NCBI RefSeq assembly: GCF_034669705.1
Contig: NZ_JAXMOR010000024.1
Location: forward strand, 5,613 to 69,612
Length of the DNA stretch: 64,000 nucleotides
Source: Marinovum sp034669705
Lineage (GTDB): Bacteria; Pseudomonadota; Alphaproteobacteria; Rhodobacterales; Rhodobacteraceae
Direction of reading: 5' to 3'
The position numbers were made by a program, and so were the translations under genes. How positions within the stretch are numbered: the stretch's first letter is position 1; each line of letters begins with the position of its first letter. The notes beneath the pieces were generated by a model. It was not told where the DNA came from. It ran no database searches and saw only the letters and a list, made by a program, of their open reading frames with translations. Below are positions 1-8,339 of the stretch, one piece after another.

Positions 1-891
1 CGCGCCCCAGGCGCTGGCCTGCCGGGTCATCCGGTCGCGCCGGGGGCCAAAGATCGGCGGGCGCATGGCCGCGATCCCGCGCGCCGCGCCGTCCGGATGA
101 CTGGCGGCTGCATGGAGCGCGCGAAAGTGTCGCATGGCAGCAATCACCAGCCCCACCGGCTGGGTGCCCTGCGCGGCCAGTCGCGCCAGCATCGGGCCGA
201 TCTCGCGGGTCTTGGCCTCGGCCACGATATTGAGCACGTCGTCGAGCTCGGCCTCGGTCGAGACCGGGGCCACGGCGGCGATATCCTCTGGGGTCACCGG
301 CGTGGCATCGCCGTGCTTGTAGAGCGCCAGCTTTTCCAGCGTCTGGCGGAAATCGCCGGGATCGAGCGCGCGAGAGAGCGTGGTGATGTCTTCCATCGCC
401 GCGCCGCCGATGGTGACGCCGGCGCGGTTCAGCTCGGCCTCGATCTCGGCGCGCGACGGCGGGTCGTCATAGATCGCTGCGGCGTAGGCGTTGGGATGCG
501 CCTCGAAGGCCTTGCGGATCTTCGACGTTGCCTTGAGCTGGCCGGCGGTGACGACGATCTGGGCATCGCCCTCGGCCCAGTCCTCGAGCGCGGCAAGGAT
601 CGCAGGCGCGGCCACATCCGTGGCCTCCTCGACAAAGGCGACGCGCGGACCGGGGAAGAAGCCGATCGCCTTGACCGCGTCGATCAGCAGGGTGGGCTGC
701 TTGCGCAGATCGCCGCCGGGGATGCGGGTAAGGCGCATCTCGGCCTCGCCCGCAGGCCCGACCAGCGCCGCGATCACCTGCTGGCGCTTCAGCGCCACGC
801 GCATGCCGTCGGGGCCGTAGATCAGCAGGCCGGTGCGGCGCGGATCGGGCTTGGCGAAATAGCCGGGGGCTTCGCGGGGCGAGAGTTTCAT
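1..891 (-). CDS. holA: DNA polymerase III subunit delta, 3' end off the window
   Basis: Clamp-loader delta subunit, which opens the sliding clamp during replication. The frame is open from an ATG at 891 to the window edge, giving 297 residues without a stop; the usual length is about 340, so only the C-terminus is missing. The protein starts MKLSPREAPGYFAKPD and has the delta-type early segment LLIYGPDGMRVALKRQQV, then a GDLRKQPTLLIDAV region typical of alphaproteobacterial HolA. It begins 15 bases after the lptE stop in the conserved order leuS-lptE-holA, so it is probably the last gene of that operon. Identification rests on protein pattern plus context. Confidence 0.9.
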   Translation of the reverse strand, partial: MKLSPREAPGYFAKPDPRRTGLLIYGPDGMRVALKRQQVIAALVGPAGEAEMRLTRIPGGDLRKQPTLLIDAVKAIGFFPGPRVAFVEEATDVAAPAILAALEDWAEGDAQIVVTAGQLKATSKIRKAFEAHPNAYAAAIYDDPPSRAEIEAELNRAGVTIGGAAMEDITTLSRALDPGDFRQTLEKLALYKHGDATPVTPEDIAAVAPVSTEAELDDVLNIVAEAKTREIGPMLARLAAQGTQPVGLVIAAMRHFRALHAAASHPDGAARGIAAMRPPIFGPRRDRMTRQASAWGA

Positions 892-906
892 GACGGGCTT
901 TCGGGG

Positions 907-1401
907 TCAGAGATCGGGCGCGGCAAGCACCAGCTCCTGGATCACGCGGTCGGCGAGGATCACCATCATCCGCTCTTCGGCATCGCGCTTGGCCTGCAGC
1001 GTGGCGACGGTGGAACCGGAGGCGGAATAGCCGGTGAAATGCCGCAGCGTATTGCTGTCGAGCACCTCGCCGCTGCCGGCGCGGCGCAGCGCATAGGTGA
1101 CCCGGCCGAGCACCTGATAGCGGGTCAAGGCGCCGTCGGAGGTACTGGCCGAGCTCTCCTCGGACAGCGACAGGGTCAGCCCCAGCGCGTAGGGCGCATC
1201 GGCCCCGCCGGCGCCGAGCCGTTCCTCGATCCGGCGGGTGACCACATAGGCGTTGCGGCTGCCCGGCGTGTCGATGCGGATGGCGTTCTGCAGCTTGCTG
1301 GCGGCACCATTGGTGCCATAGGCCGGGGCAAAGCCGCAGCCCGCCAGCGTCGCCGCAGCGAGCCCGCCGAAAAGCAGGCTGCGTCGGTCAGACAACCACA
1401 T
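907..1401 (-). CDS. lptE: LPS assembly lipoprotein LptE
   Basis: Outer-membrane lipoprotein that plugs and assembles the LptD lipopolysaccharide translocon. The 164-residue product begins with an arginine-containing signal peptide and a lipobox LAGC (cysteine at residue 22), followed by GFAPAYGT, the typical start of alphaproteobacterial LptE. Length fits the family (about 160-190). Its start overlaps the 3' end of leuS by 14 bases, and it is followed at 15 bases by holA, the usual neighbour order. The identification is as much from context as from sequence because LptE is poorly conserved. Confidence 0.88.
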   Translation of the reverse strand: MWLSDRRSLLFGGLAAATLAGCGFAPAYGTNGAASKLQNAIRIDTPGSRNAYVVTRRIEERLGAGGADAPYALGLTLSLSEESSASTSDGALTRYQVLGRVTYALRRAGSGEVLDSNTLRHFTGYSASGSTVATLQAKRDAEERMMVILADRVIQELVLAAPDL

Positions 1402-3964
1402 TCACGATCCGCCCCGGCACCACGATCACCTTTTTCGGCGCGCTGCCCTCCAGCGCCTTGATCACAGCGTGATGGCCGAGCGCGAGTTTTTCAACCTCTT
1501 CCTTGGAGGCATCGGTGGCGACGCTGATTTCCGCCCGCCGCTTGCCGTTGACCTGGATCGGCAGGGTGACCGCGTTCTCGACCAGCATCGCCTCGTCGGC
1601 CTCAGGCCAGGACGCATCGATCACCAATCCGTCGCCGCCGAGCATTGCCCAGACCTCCTCGGCCAGGTGCGGCGTCATCGGTGCCATCAGCTGGGCCAGG
1701 GTGCGGGCGGCCTCGCGCTTGGCCGCGCCGCCGGCCTTGGATTTGGCCAGCGTGTTGGTGAAGGCGTAGAGCCGGGCGATGGCGGCGTTGAAGCCGAAGC
1801 TCTCGATGCCCAGCGTCACGTCGCGGATCGCCTTGTGCATCTCCTTGAGCAGCGCCTCATCGGCCCCTTGCGGGCCCTCCTCGGAGCCGGCCGCCTCTGT
1901 CGCGATGCGGTGGACGCGGGCGAGGTGACGCGCGGCGGCCTCGGCGCCGGCGGCGGTCCATTCCACGTCGCGCTCGGGCGGGCTGTCGGACAGCACGAAC
2001 CAGCGCGCGGTGTCGGCGCCGAACCCGGCGACGATCTCGGCCGGGTCAACGACGTTGTTCTTGGACTTCGACATCTTGGCCGAGGGGATCACCTCGACCT
2101 GCTCGCCGGTCTCTTTGACGAAGGTGCCGCCGTCACGCTCCTCGACCTCGGCCGGGTAGTGGAAGATTGGTCGGTTGCCCTCGGTGCGCGCGGCATTGCG
2201 GTAGATCGCGTGCGTCACCATGCCTTGGGTAAAGAGCGCATTGAACGGCTCTCGGGCGCTCTCGGGCAGGTGGCCGGTTATGTTCATCGCCCGGGCAAAG
2301 AAGCGCGAGTAGAGCAGGTGCAGGATCGCATGCTCGACGCCGCCGATATACTGGTCGACGTTCATCCAGTAGTCCGCCGCCGCCATGTCGGTGGGGGTGT
2401 CGGCATCGGGCGCGGTGAACCGGGCAAAGTACCACGAGCTGTCGACGAAAGTGTCCATCGTGTCGGTCTCGCGCTGCGCCGGCTTGCCACAGGACGGGCA
2501 GGCGCAATCGCGCCATGTGGGATGGCGGTCGAGCGGGTTGCCGGGCGTGTCGAAGGTCACGTCGTATGGCAGCTCGACCGGCAGGTTTTCCTTCTTCTCG
2601 GGCACCACGCCGCAGGCATCGCAATGCACCACCGGGATCGGGCAGCCCCAGTAGCGCTGGCGCGACAGGCCCCAGTCGCGCAGGCGGAACTTGGTCACGC
2701 CCTGGCCCACGCCATTGGCCTCGCAAAAGGCGATGGCGGCGTCGATGCCCGCTTCGCCGGTCTGCTCGGTCTCGCCGGCAAAGCCGCGGACGTAGATCAC
2801 CTTCTCGGTCTTCGGCGGCACATAGGCCTCGCCGCCATCCTCGGGCATGGCGCGGCCCTCATCCTCGGCGGGGGCGTAGGTCGAGGTGACGGGCAGGTCG
2901 TACTTGCGGGCAAACTCCAGATCGCGGGCGTCATGCGCCGGGCAGCCGAAGATCGCGCCGGTGCCGTAATCCATCAGGATGAAGTTGGCGATATAGACCG
3001 GCAGTTCCCAAGCGGTGTCGAAGGGATGACGGACGCGCAGCCCGGTGTCGAAGCCCTTTTTCTCGGCCTTCTCAAGCGCCTCTTCGGTGGTGCCGCCCTT
3101 GCGGCACTCGGCGGTGAAGGCGGCGAGCTCGGGGTTGTCCTTCTCGAGCGCCTTGGCCAGTGGGTGATCCGGCGAAATGCCAAGGAACGACGCGCCGAGC
3201 AGCGTGTCGGGGCGGGTGGTATAGACCTCGACCCGGTCGAAACCCTCAGGCGCGTCGACGAGGCCGAAGGCGAACTGCAACCCGCGCGAGCGGCCGATCC
3301 AATTCTGCTGCATCAGCTTGACCTTGGCCGGCCAGTCGTCCAGCCCGTCAATCGCCTCCAGCAGTTCCTCGGCCATGTCGGAGATGCGGAAGAACCATTG
3401 CGTGAGTTCGCGCCGCTCGACCTCGGCGCCGGAGCGCCAGCCCTTGCCATCCTCGACCTGTTCGTTGGCCAGAACGGTCATGTCGACCGGGTCCCAGTTG
3501 ACCACGGCGTTCTTGCGATAGACCAGCCCGGCGTCGAGCATGTCGAGAAACAGCGCCTGCTGGTGGCCGTAATACTCGGTGTCGCAGGTGGCAAACATGC
3601 GCGACCAGTCAAGCGAGAGGCCCAAGGGCTTCATCTGCTCGACCATGTCGTCGATGTTGGAATAGGTCCAGTCCTTGGGGTGGATGCCACGGTCCATCGC
3701 CGCGTTCTCTGCCGCCAGACCGAAGGCGTCGAAACCCATCGGGTGCAGCACGTTGTGGCCGGTTGACATCTTGTAGCGCGCGATCACGTCGCCCATGGTG
3801 TAGTTGCGCACATGGCCCATGTGCAGCTTGCCCGAGGGGTAGGGGAACATCTCGAGCACGTAGTATTTCGGCTTGCCGCCCTCCATCGTGGCGGTAAAGG
3901 TTCCGGCCTGTTCCCAGGCCTTCTGCCAGTTTGCCTCGATCGAGGCGGCATCATAGCGCGACAT
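1388..3964 (-). CDS. leuS: Leucine--tRNA ligase
   Basis: Class I aminoacyl-tRNA synthetase that charges tRNA-Leu. From the ATG at 3964 the product is 858 residues, the normal size. It shows the HIGH-type motif HMGH (residues 48-51), a CP1 editing insertion in the middle, a cysteine-rich zinc knuckle (CDACGVVPEK), and the KMSKS motif at residues 630-634. I chose 3964 because the protein then starts MSRYDAASIEANWQKAW, as LeuRS does, and because AAGGGA lies 9 bases upstream. The same frame stays open for another 162 codons upstream (see the DUF1801 entry), so a longer fusion starting at 4450 cannot be excluded. Confidence 0.95.
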   Translation of the reverse strand: MSRYDAASIEANWQKAWEQAGTFTATMEGGKPKYYVLEMFPYPSGKLHMGHVRNYTMGDVIARYKMSTGHNVLHPMGFDAFGLAAENAAMDRGIHPKDWTYSNIDDMVEQMKPLGLSLDWSRMFATCDTEYYGHQQALFLDMLDAGLVYRKNAVVNWDPVDMTVLANEQVEDGKGWRSGAEVERRELTQWFFRISDMAEELLEAIDGLDDWPAKVKLMQQNWIGRSRGLQFAFGLVDAPEGFDRVEVYTTRPDTLLGASFLGISPDHPLAKALEKDNPELAAFTAECRKGGTTEEALEKAEKKGFDTGLRVRHPFDTAWELPVYIANFILMDYGTGAIFGCPAHDARDLEFARKYDLPVTSTYAPAEDEGRAMPEDGGEAYVPPKTEKVIYVRGFAGETEQTGEAGIDAAIAFCEANGVGQGVTKFRLRDWGLSRQRYWGCPIPVVHCDACGVVPEKKENLPVELPYDVTFDTPGNPLDRHPTWRDCACPSCGKPAQRETDTMDTFVDSSWYFARFTAPDADTPTDMAAADYWMNVDQYIGGVEHAILHLLYSRFFARAMNITGHLPESAREPFNALFTQGMVTHAIYRNAARTEGNRPIFHYPAEVEERDGGTFVKETGEQVEVIPSAKMSKSKNNVVDPAEIVAGFGADTARWFVLSDSPPERDVEWTAAGAEAAARHLARVHRIATEAAGSEEGPQGADEALLKEMHKAIRDVTLGIESFGFNAAIARLYAFTNTLAKSKAGGAAKREAARTLAQLMAPMTPHLAEEVWAMLGGDGLVIDASWPEADEAMLVENAVTLPIQVNGKRRAEISVATDASKEEVEKLALGHHAVIKALEGSAPKKVIVVPGRIVNVVV

Positions 3965-4450
3965 ATGCGGGTTTCCCTTGGGCGTCTTGCGGTCATCCGC
4001 GGTGATATGGCCTGACGTGGCCAGCGTCCAGTGGGGCAGGGGAAAAAGCGGCGCGTGGGGCTGGCTGCCGGCCGCGGTCCTGCGGTCCTGCCAGGCGGCC
4101 CGGATCATCTCGGCAAGCGCCGGCGTCTCGCAATCGGACAGGCTGCGGATCTTGACGTGGCGCATGTGCTTGCCGGTGCCTTCCAGCAGCCCCTCGGGAT
4201 CGGGGATGTCGGTGCCGCGATAGAAGCCGAGGTTGACCCAGTTCCGGTGTGGCAGGATGTGGCAGTAGCCCTCGCTCATCTTGCGCGGCCCGACGCCGAA
4301 GGTGGCCGCCCGGTCGCCCGGCCGGACCACAACGCAGGCCTCGGGGTGCACCGCGAGAATGATCTCACGCAGCCGCCGGGTGACCGGACGCAGCGGCTCG
4401 GGCGTCATTTCGACGATGTCCTCGAACGCTCCGAACGTCTGATCTGCCAT
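3965..4450 (-). CDS. DUF1801-type domain in frame with leuS, no stop between
   Basis: From an ATG at 4450 the frame encodes a compact domain of about 125 residues (MADQTFGAFEDIVEMTPEP, then VVVRPGDRAATFGVGPRKM and HRNWVNLGFYRG). It resembles the DUF1801/YdhG family of small alpha/beta proteins. A roughly 35-residue linker then runs directly into the leuS start with no stop codon. Either translation from 4450 makes an extended LeuRS, or a formerly separate gene lost its stop and leuS is re-initiated at its own Shine-Dalgarno. DUF1801 function is not established. Domain call moderate; read-through directly seen; its use in the cell unknown. Confidence 0.6.
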
Positions 4451-4491
4451 GCTGCGCCCCGGTTTGTGGCTGCGAGGGTCCGGAGGCGGGC

Positions 4492-6141
4492 TCAGCGCCC
4501 CGCCAGCAGGAAGGCAGCGGTGCGTTTGGTCACATAACCGCTGGCGAAGATACCGCGGTCTTCCTGGTATTCGCGCAGGGCGCGGCGGGTCTGGTCGGTG
4601 AAATTGCCGTCGGCCATCCCGAGCTTGTAGCCCAGCCCCATCAGCCGCTGCTCGACCAGCAGGCGGGTGATGTTGTTGGTGAGGATCTCGCGCTCCTCGG
4701 CGCGGGCGGATTCGAGCACCCGGTCGGTGTCGTCCTCGCGCAGTTCGGCGATCCGGCCGCGAGCGGCATCGGCGTACTCGGAATTGCCAAAGCGCGACAG
4801 GAAGGCCTCGTAGCCCTGCAGCGTGTCCTGCTCGCGGGCGTCATTCCAGGCGCGGCGGGCCTCGCGGGCGATCTCGTCTTCGCGGGCGCCGCGGATCTCC
4901 TCAAGGCGACGACGGGCATCCGCGGCATAGCGGCCCTCCGGGTAGCGCTCAAGATAGGCGGTCAACCCGGCTTCGTTGCCGAGCGCGCCGGTGTCGCGCC
5001 AATAGGCGTCCTCGGCGCGGCTGGCCTCCTGGGCCTGGTCTTCGCGGCGGTCGGCGGCCTCGCTGGTCAGCTGGCGCCATTGCCGCCGGTCGAGATAGCT
5101 GGTCACCTCGAGCCGCCGGTCGCGCTGCCAGCGCTCGATGGCGGTGCGGGTGCCCTGACCGAAAATGCCGTCGATCCCGCGGGTGTTGAAGCCCAGCAGC
5201 GTCAGGTCGCTCTGCACCTGCCGGCGGTCGTTGCGGCTGAGGTTCAGGGCGTCTTCAGCGGCCTTCCAGCGGTTGGCCTCTTCGGCGCCGAGCGCGGCGA
5301 TCCGGCGCTTGGCCTCGCCGACGTAGCGGCCACGCGGGTAGCGCTCGAGATAGAGGGTTAGGGCGGGTTCGGTGCCAAGATCGCTGGCAGCAGTCCAGAA
5401 GCCTTCTTCCTGCGCCTGTGCGGTGATCGCGCCGGTATCGACCGGCGGCTGCGGGCGGGTGATCACGCCGCGGCCCTCGGTAAAGGCGACGCTGTCGCTG
5501 AGAAAGCCGCGCGCCGAGAGCTGGCTCAGCGCCTCGTTGAGGCTGACCCCCTCGCGCAGCAGCCCGGCAAAGATCGCGTAGCGCATCCATTCCGCCGAGC
5601 CGCTGGCCAGGGTCACCCCCTGTGGCAGCTCCATGCCCTGCGTACCGGTGCGCAGCCCGGTGTCCTGCAGCGAAAGGCTGCTTGACCGCCCGGCGAGCAC
5701 CACCGCGCGGCCGGCGGCGGCCTCGCCGGCGATCTCGGCCAGCGCGGTCAGCGACAGGCCCTGCGCCGGCAGGGTCAGCGGCCCGACCTCGCGGTCGGCG
5801 TCGCGCGCCAGCATCCAGGCATCGGTGCCGGAGCTGACGAAGTGCCCGTCGAGCACGATCAGCACCCGGTCGGCCTCGGCGGCGCGGTCGCGGAAACTCT
5901 GGGCGCTGTCGAACATCTCGTCGGCATCGGCGTTGTACTCGCTGATGACGTCAAACCCCACCTCCTCGAGCCGGTCGGCAATGGCGCGCAGGTCGCGGGC
6001 ACCACGGACTTCTTCGAGATTGCGGTAATCCCAGGTCGAAAGCACGAGCGCCAGGTCGGCGGCGGCCAAGGGGCTGGCGGCGGCAAGCACCGCCACGGCG
6101 GCCACGGAGCGCAGAAGCGCGCGGGGCAAGGACAGGGACAT
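4492..6141 (-). CDS. Exported caspase-like protein with two peptidoglycan-binding domains
   Basis: A 549-residue product with a signal peptide (residues 1-28, cleavage near AAA-DLA). Residues 30-230 form a caspase/metacaspase-like fold (p20-type) with the LDGH histidine at residue 100. Repeated segments with the pattern LYLERYP-GRY lie near 260-280 and 393-405. Peptidoglycan_binding_1-like modules lie at about 303-357 (GIDGIFGQGTRTAIERWQ) and 491-545 (MADGNFTDQTRRALREYQ). There is no cysteine anywhere in the protein, and the place of the catalytic QAC motif reads VVLAGRSSSL, so it is not expected to be a peptidase. Likely a periplasmic wall-binding protein of unknown role. It lies 41 bases downstream of the DUF1801/leuS start and 16 bases from the PaaK-like gene. 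Confidence 0.75.
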   Translation of the reverse strand: MSLSLPRALLRSVAAVAVLAAASPLAAADLALVLSTWDYRNLEEVRGARDLRAIADRLEEVGFDVISEYNADADEMFDSAQSFRDRAAEADRVLIVLDGHFVSSGTDAWMLARDADREVGPLTLPAQGLSLTALAEIAGEAAAGRAVVLAGRSSSLSLQDTGLRTGTQGMELPQGVTLASGSAEWMRYAIFAGLLREGVSLNEALSQLSARGFLSDSVAFTEGRGVITRPQPPVDTGAITAQAQEEGFWTAASDLGTEPALTLYLERYPRGRYVGEAKRRIAALGAEEANRWKAAEDALNLSRNDRRQVQSDLTLLGFNTRGIDGIFGQGTRTAIERWQRDRRLEVTSYLDRRQWRQLTSEAADRREDQAQEASRAEDAYWRDTGALGNEAGLTAYLERYPEGRYAADARRRLEEIRGAREDEIAREARRAWNDAREQDTLQGYEAFLSRFGNSEYADAARGRIAELREDDTDRVLESARAEEREILTNNITRLLVEQRLMGLGYKLGMADGNFTDQTRRALREYQEDRGIFASGYVTKRTAAFLLAGR

Positions 6142-6157
6142 TCAGGTTCCTCCCGGA

Positions 6158-7330
6158 TCAGTCGTAGACGCGGGTATCTTCAATCACGATGCCGTCCTTG
6201 GGAAGCTCACCCGGCCTCACAAGCTCGACAGCACCGCGGAGCTTGAGCACCTCGCGGATCGATGCCTCATAGAGGGTAGGGTCGGTGCCGGCGCTTTCAA
6301 GCCGGACGATCATCTTGTCGCTCTCGCCCTCGCGGGCGGCGATCACTCTGGCGCGGGTCACCTCGTCATGCCGCGCCACCAGTTCGGCGACCTGCTCGGG
6401 GCGGACGAACATGCCCTTGATCTTGGTGGTCTGGTCGGCCCGGCCCATCCAGCCCTTGATGCGCATATTGGTGCGGCCACAGGGGCTTGCCCCCGGCAGC
6501 ACGGCGCTCATGTCGCCGGTGGCAAAGCGGATCAGCGGGTAGTCGGGGTTGAGCGTGGTGACCACGACCTCACCCACCTCGCCCTCGGCGACCGGGTCGC
6601 CGGTGCCGGGGGTGACGATCTCGACGATCACCCCCTCGTCGATGATCATCCCCTCCTGCGCATCGCTTTCATAGGCCACATGACCCAGATCGGCGGTGGC
6701 ATAACATTGCAGGCAGGCGATGCCGCGATCGGCGTATTCCTGCCGGAGCGAAGGAAACAGCGCGCCGCCGCCCACCGCCGCCCGGGTGATCTTGAGCGGC
6801 AGACCCATCTCCTCGGCCTTGTCGAGGATCACCTTGAGGTAATCCGGCGTGCCGGCATAGGCGGTGACGCCGACATCATGCGCGGCGCGGGCCTGCAGCT
6901 CGGTCTGGCCGGTGCCGGCAGGCAGCACCGCCGCGCCCACCGCCCGCGCGCCGTTCTCGAAGATCATGCCGGCCGGGGTCAGGTGATAGCCGAAGCAGTT
7001 CTGCACGATATCGCCCGGGCCGATGCCGGCGGCATGCAGGAAGCGGCCCATGCGCCACCAGTCGTGGCTCACCCCGCCCGGCTCGTAGATCGGGCCGGGG
7101 GACTGGAAGACATGCGCCAGATTCGAGACCTGCAGCCCGCCAAAGGGCGGCTGCGCCTTCTGTTTCGCCACCAGCTCGGATTTGCGCAGCACCGGCAGTC
7201 GGGCGAGGTCCGAGAGATCGCTCACCGGATCGAGGCCGTGGCGCGCCAGTTGCGCGTTCAGCTCCGCGCGCTGGGCGGCGGCGCGCTCGTCGGAAGAGCG
7301 GGTTTCCAGGGCGTCGAAATGGCGACTCAT
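6158..7330 (-). CDS. PaaK-like AMP-binding (phenylacetate-CoA ligase family) protein
   Basis: 390 residues of the phenylacetate-CoA ligase family, which adenylates an organic acid and joins it to CoA. Family features are the central AVGGGALFPSLRQEYADR region, LQCYATADLGHVAYES, PLIRFATGDMSAV and the hinge GRADQTTKIKGMFVRPEQV. Two motifs look degenerate: the phosphate-binding loop, normally rich in Ser/Thr/Gly with a lysine, reads QSPGPIYEP (residues 76-84), and the C-terminal lysine segment reads PKDGIVIED with isoleucine where DGK is usual. It sits at the end of the ABC-transporter cluster on the same strand, suggesting a role with the imported acid. Activity uncertain. Confidence 0.75.
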   Translation of the reverse strand: MSRHFDALETRSSDERAAAQRAELNAQLARHGLDPVSDLSDLARLPVLRKSELVAKQKAQPPFGGLQVSNLAHVFQSPGPIYEPGGVSHDWWRMGRFLHAAGIGPGDIVQNCFGYHLTPAGMIFENGARAVGAAVLPAGTGQTELQARAAHDVGVTAYAGTPDYLKVILDKAEEMGLPLKITRAAVGGGALFPSLRQEYADRGIACLQCYATADLGHVAYESDAQEGMIIDEGVIVEIVTPGTGDPVAEGEVGEVVVTTLNPDYPLIRFATGDMSAVLPGASPCGRTNMRIKGWMGRADQTTKIKGMFVRPEQVAELVARHDEVTRARVIAAREGESDKMIVRLESAGTDPTLYEASIREVLKLRGAVELVRPGELPKDGIVIEDTRVYD

Positions 7331-7438
7331 GACGGGGGATCCTTCGGTAAAAATGGCACGGGCGGGCGGCCGGGGCCGGCCCGGGTGATGTGCTGCGATC
7401 GGCCGGCGAGCGCCGGCCTTGAGGTCAAATTCCGGGCG

Positions 7439-8275
7439 TCAGGCCAGCCAGCGCTTGCGCCGGCGGTAGGAGCGCACGTCGCGAAACGACTTGCGGCCTT
7501 CGTCTGACATGCCGAGGTAGAATTCCTTGACGTCGGCGTTCTCGCGCAGGTCCTTGGCGGCGCCGTCCATCACCACCCGGCCGCTCTCGAGGATATAGCC
7601 GTAATGGGCAAAGCGCAGTGCCACGTTGGTGTTCTGCTCGGCCAGCAGGAAGGAGACGCCCTCGTTCTCGTTGACCGATTTGACGATCTCGAAGATCTGC
7701 TCGACCAGCTGCGGCGCCAGCCCCATCGAGGGCTCGTCGAGCAGGATGGTCTCGGGCCGGCTCATCAGTGCGCGACCGATCGCCGTCATCTGCTGTTCGC
7801 CGCCAGAGGTATAGCCGGCCTGGCTCTTGCGGCGTTCCTTGAGGCGGGGGAAATAGTCATAGACCATCTGCAGGTCGGCCTCGACCGCGCCCTTGCCGTC
7901 CTTGCGCGTGTAAGCGCCGGTCAGCAGGTTTTCCTCGACGGTCAGGTGTTCGAAACAGTGGCGGCCTTCCATCACCTGGATCACGCCGCGCTTAACCAGC
8001 GCGGCCGGGTCCAGCCCCTGCACCGTCTCGCCCTTGTAGTTGATCGAGCCCTTGGTGACCTCGCCGCGCTCGGAGTGCAGCAGGTTCGAGATCGCCTTGA
8101 GCGTGGTCGTCTTGCCGGCGCCATTGCCACCGAGCAGCGCGGTGATCCCGCCCTTGGGCACCGAGAGCGACACGCCCTTGAGCACCAGGATCACGTGGTT
8201 GTAGATCACCTCGATATTGTTGACCTCGAGCAGCGGCTCTGGTGATTGGTCCAGGGTCGGGGCGGCGTCCAGCAT
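7439..8275 (-). CDS. Branched-chain-type ABC transporter ATP-binding protein (LivF type)
   Basis: Cytoplasmic ATPase of a HAAT-family importer, 278 residues. It has Walker A GGNGAGKTTTLK, the signature region SGGEQQMTAIGRAL, Walker B ETILLDEPSMGLAPQ and the switch histidine region (AEQNTNVAL). The LivF assignment comes from the short length and from SMGLAPQLVEQIFEIV. It is part of a same-strand cluster with a binding protein, two permeases and a second ATPase. The C-terminal RRRKRWLA tail is unusual and may be a cluster-specific extension. The substrate is probably not a branched-chain amino acid, given the CoA ligases around it. Confidence 0.88.
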   Translation of the reverse strand: MLDAAPTLDQSPEPLLEVNNIEVIYNHVILVLKGVSLSVPKGGITALLGGNGAGKTTTLKAISNLLHSERGEVTKGSINYKGETVQGLDPAALVKRGVIQVMEGRHCFEHLTVEENLLTGAYTRKDGKGAVEADLQMVYDYFPRLKERRKSQAGYTSGGEQQMTAIGRALMSRPETILLDEPSMGLAPQLVEQIFEIVKSVNENEGVSFLLAEQNTNVALRFAHYGYILESGRVVMDGAAKDLRENADVKEFYLGMSDEGRKSFRDVRSYRRRKRWLA

Positions 8276-8339
8276 CTTGTTCTCTTTCGCAAAAAGGCAG
8301 GTCCGGCGGCAGCGCTACGGGCCGCCGCCGGAGAGAGAC

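Noticed and set aside
1469..3766. Long plus-strand open frame opposite leuS
   Set aside because: Composition is typical of antisense GC-rich shadows; no start context or domains.
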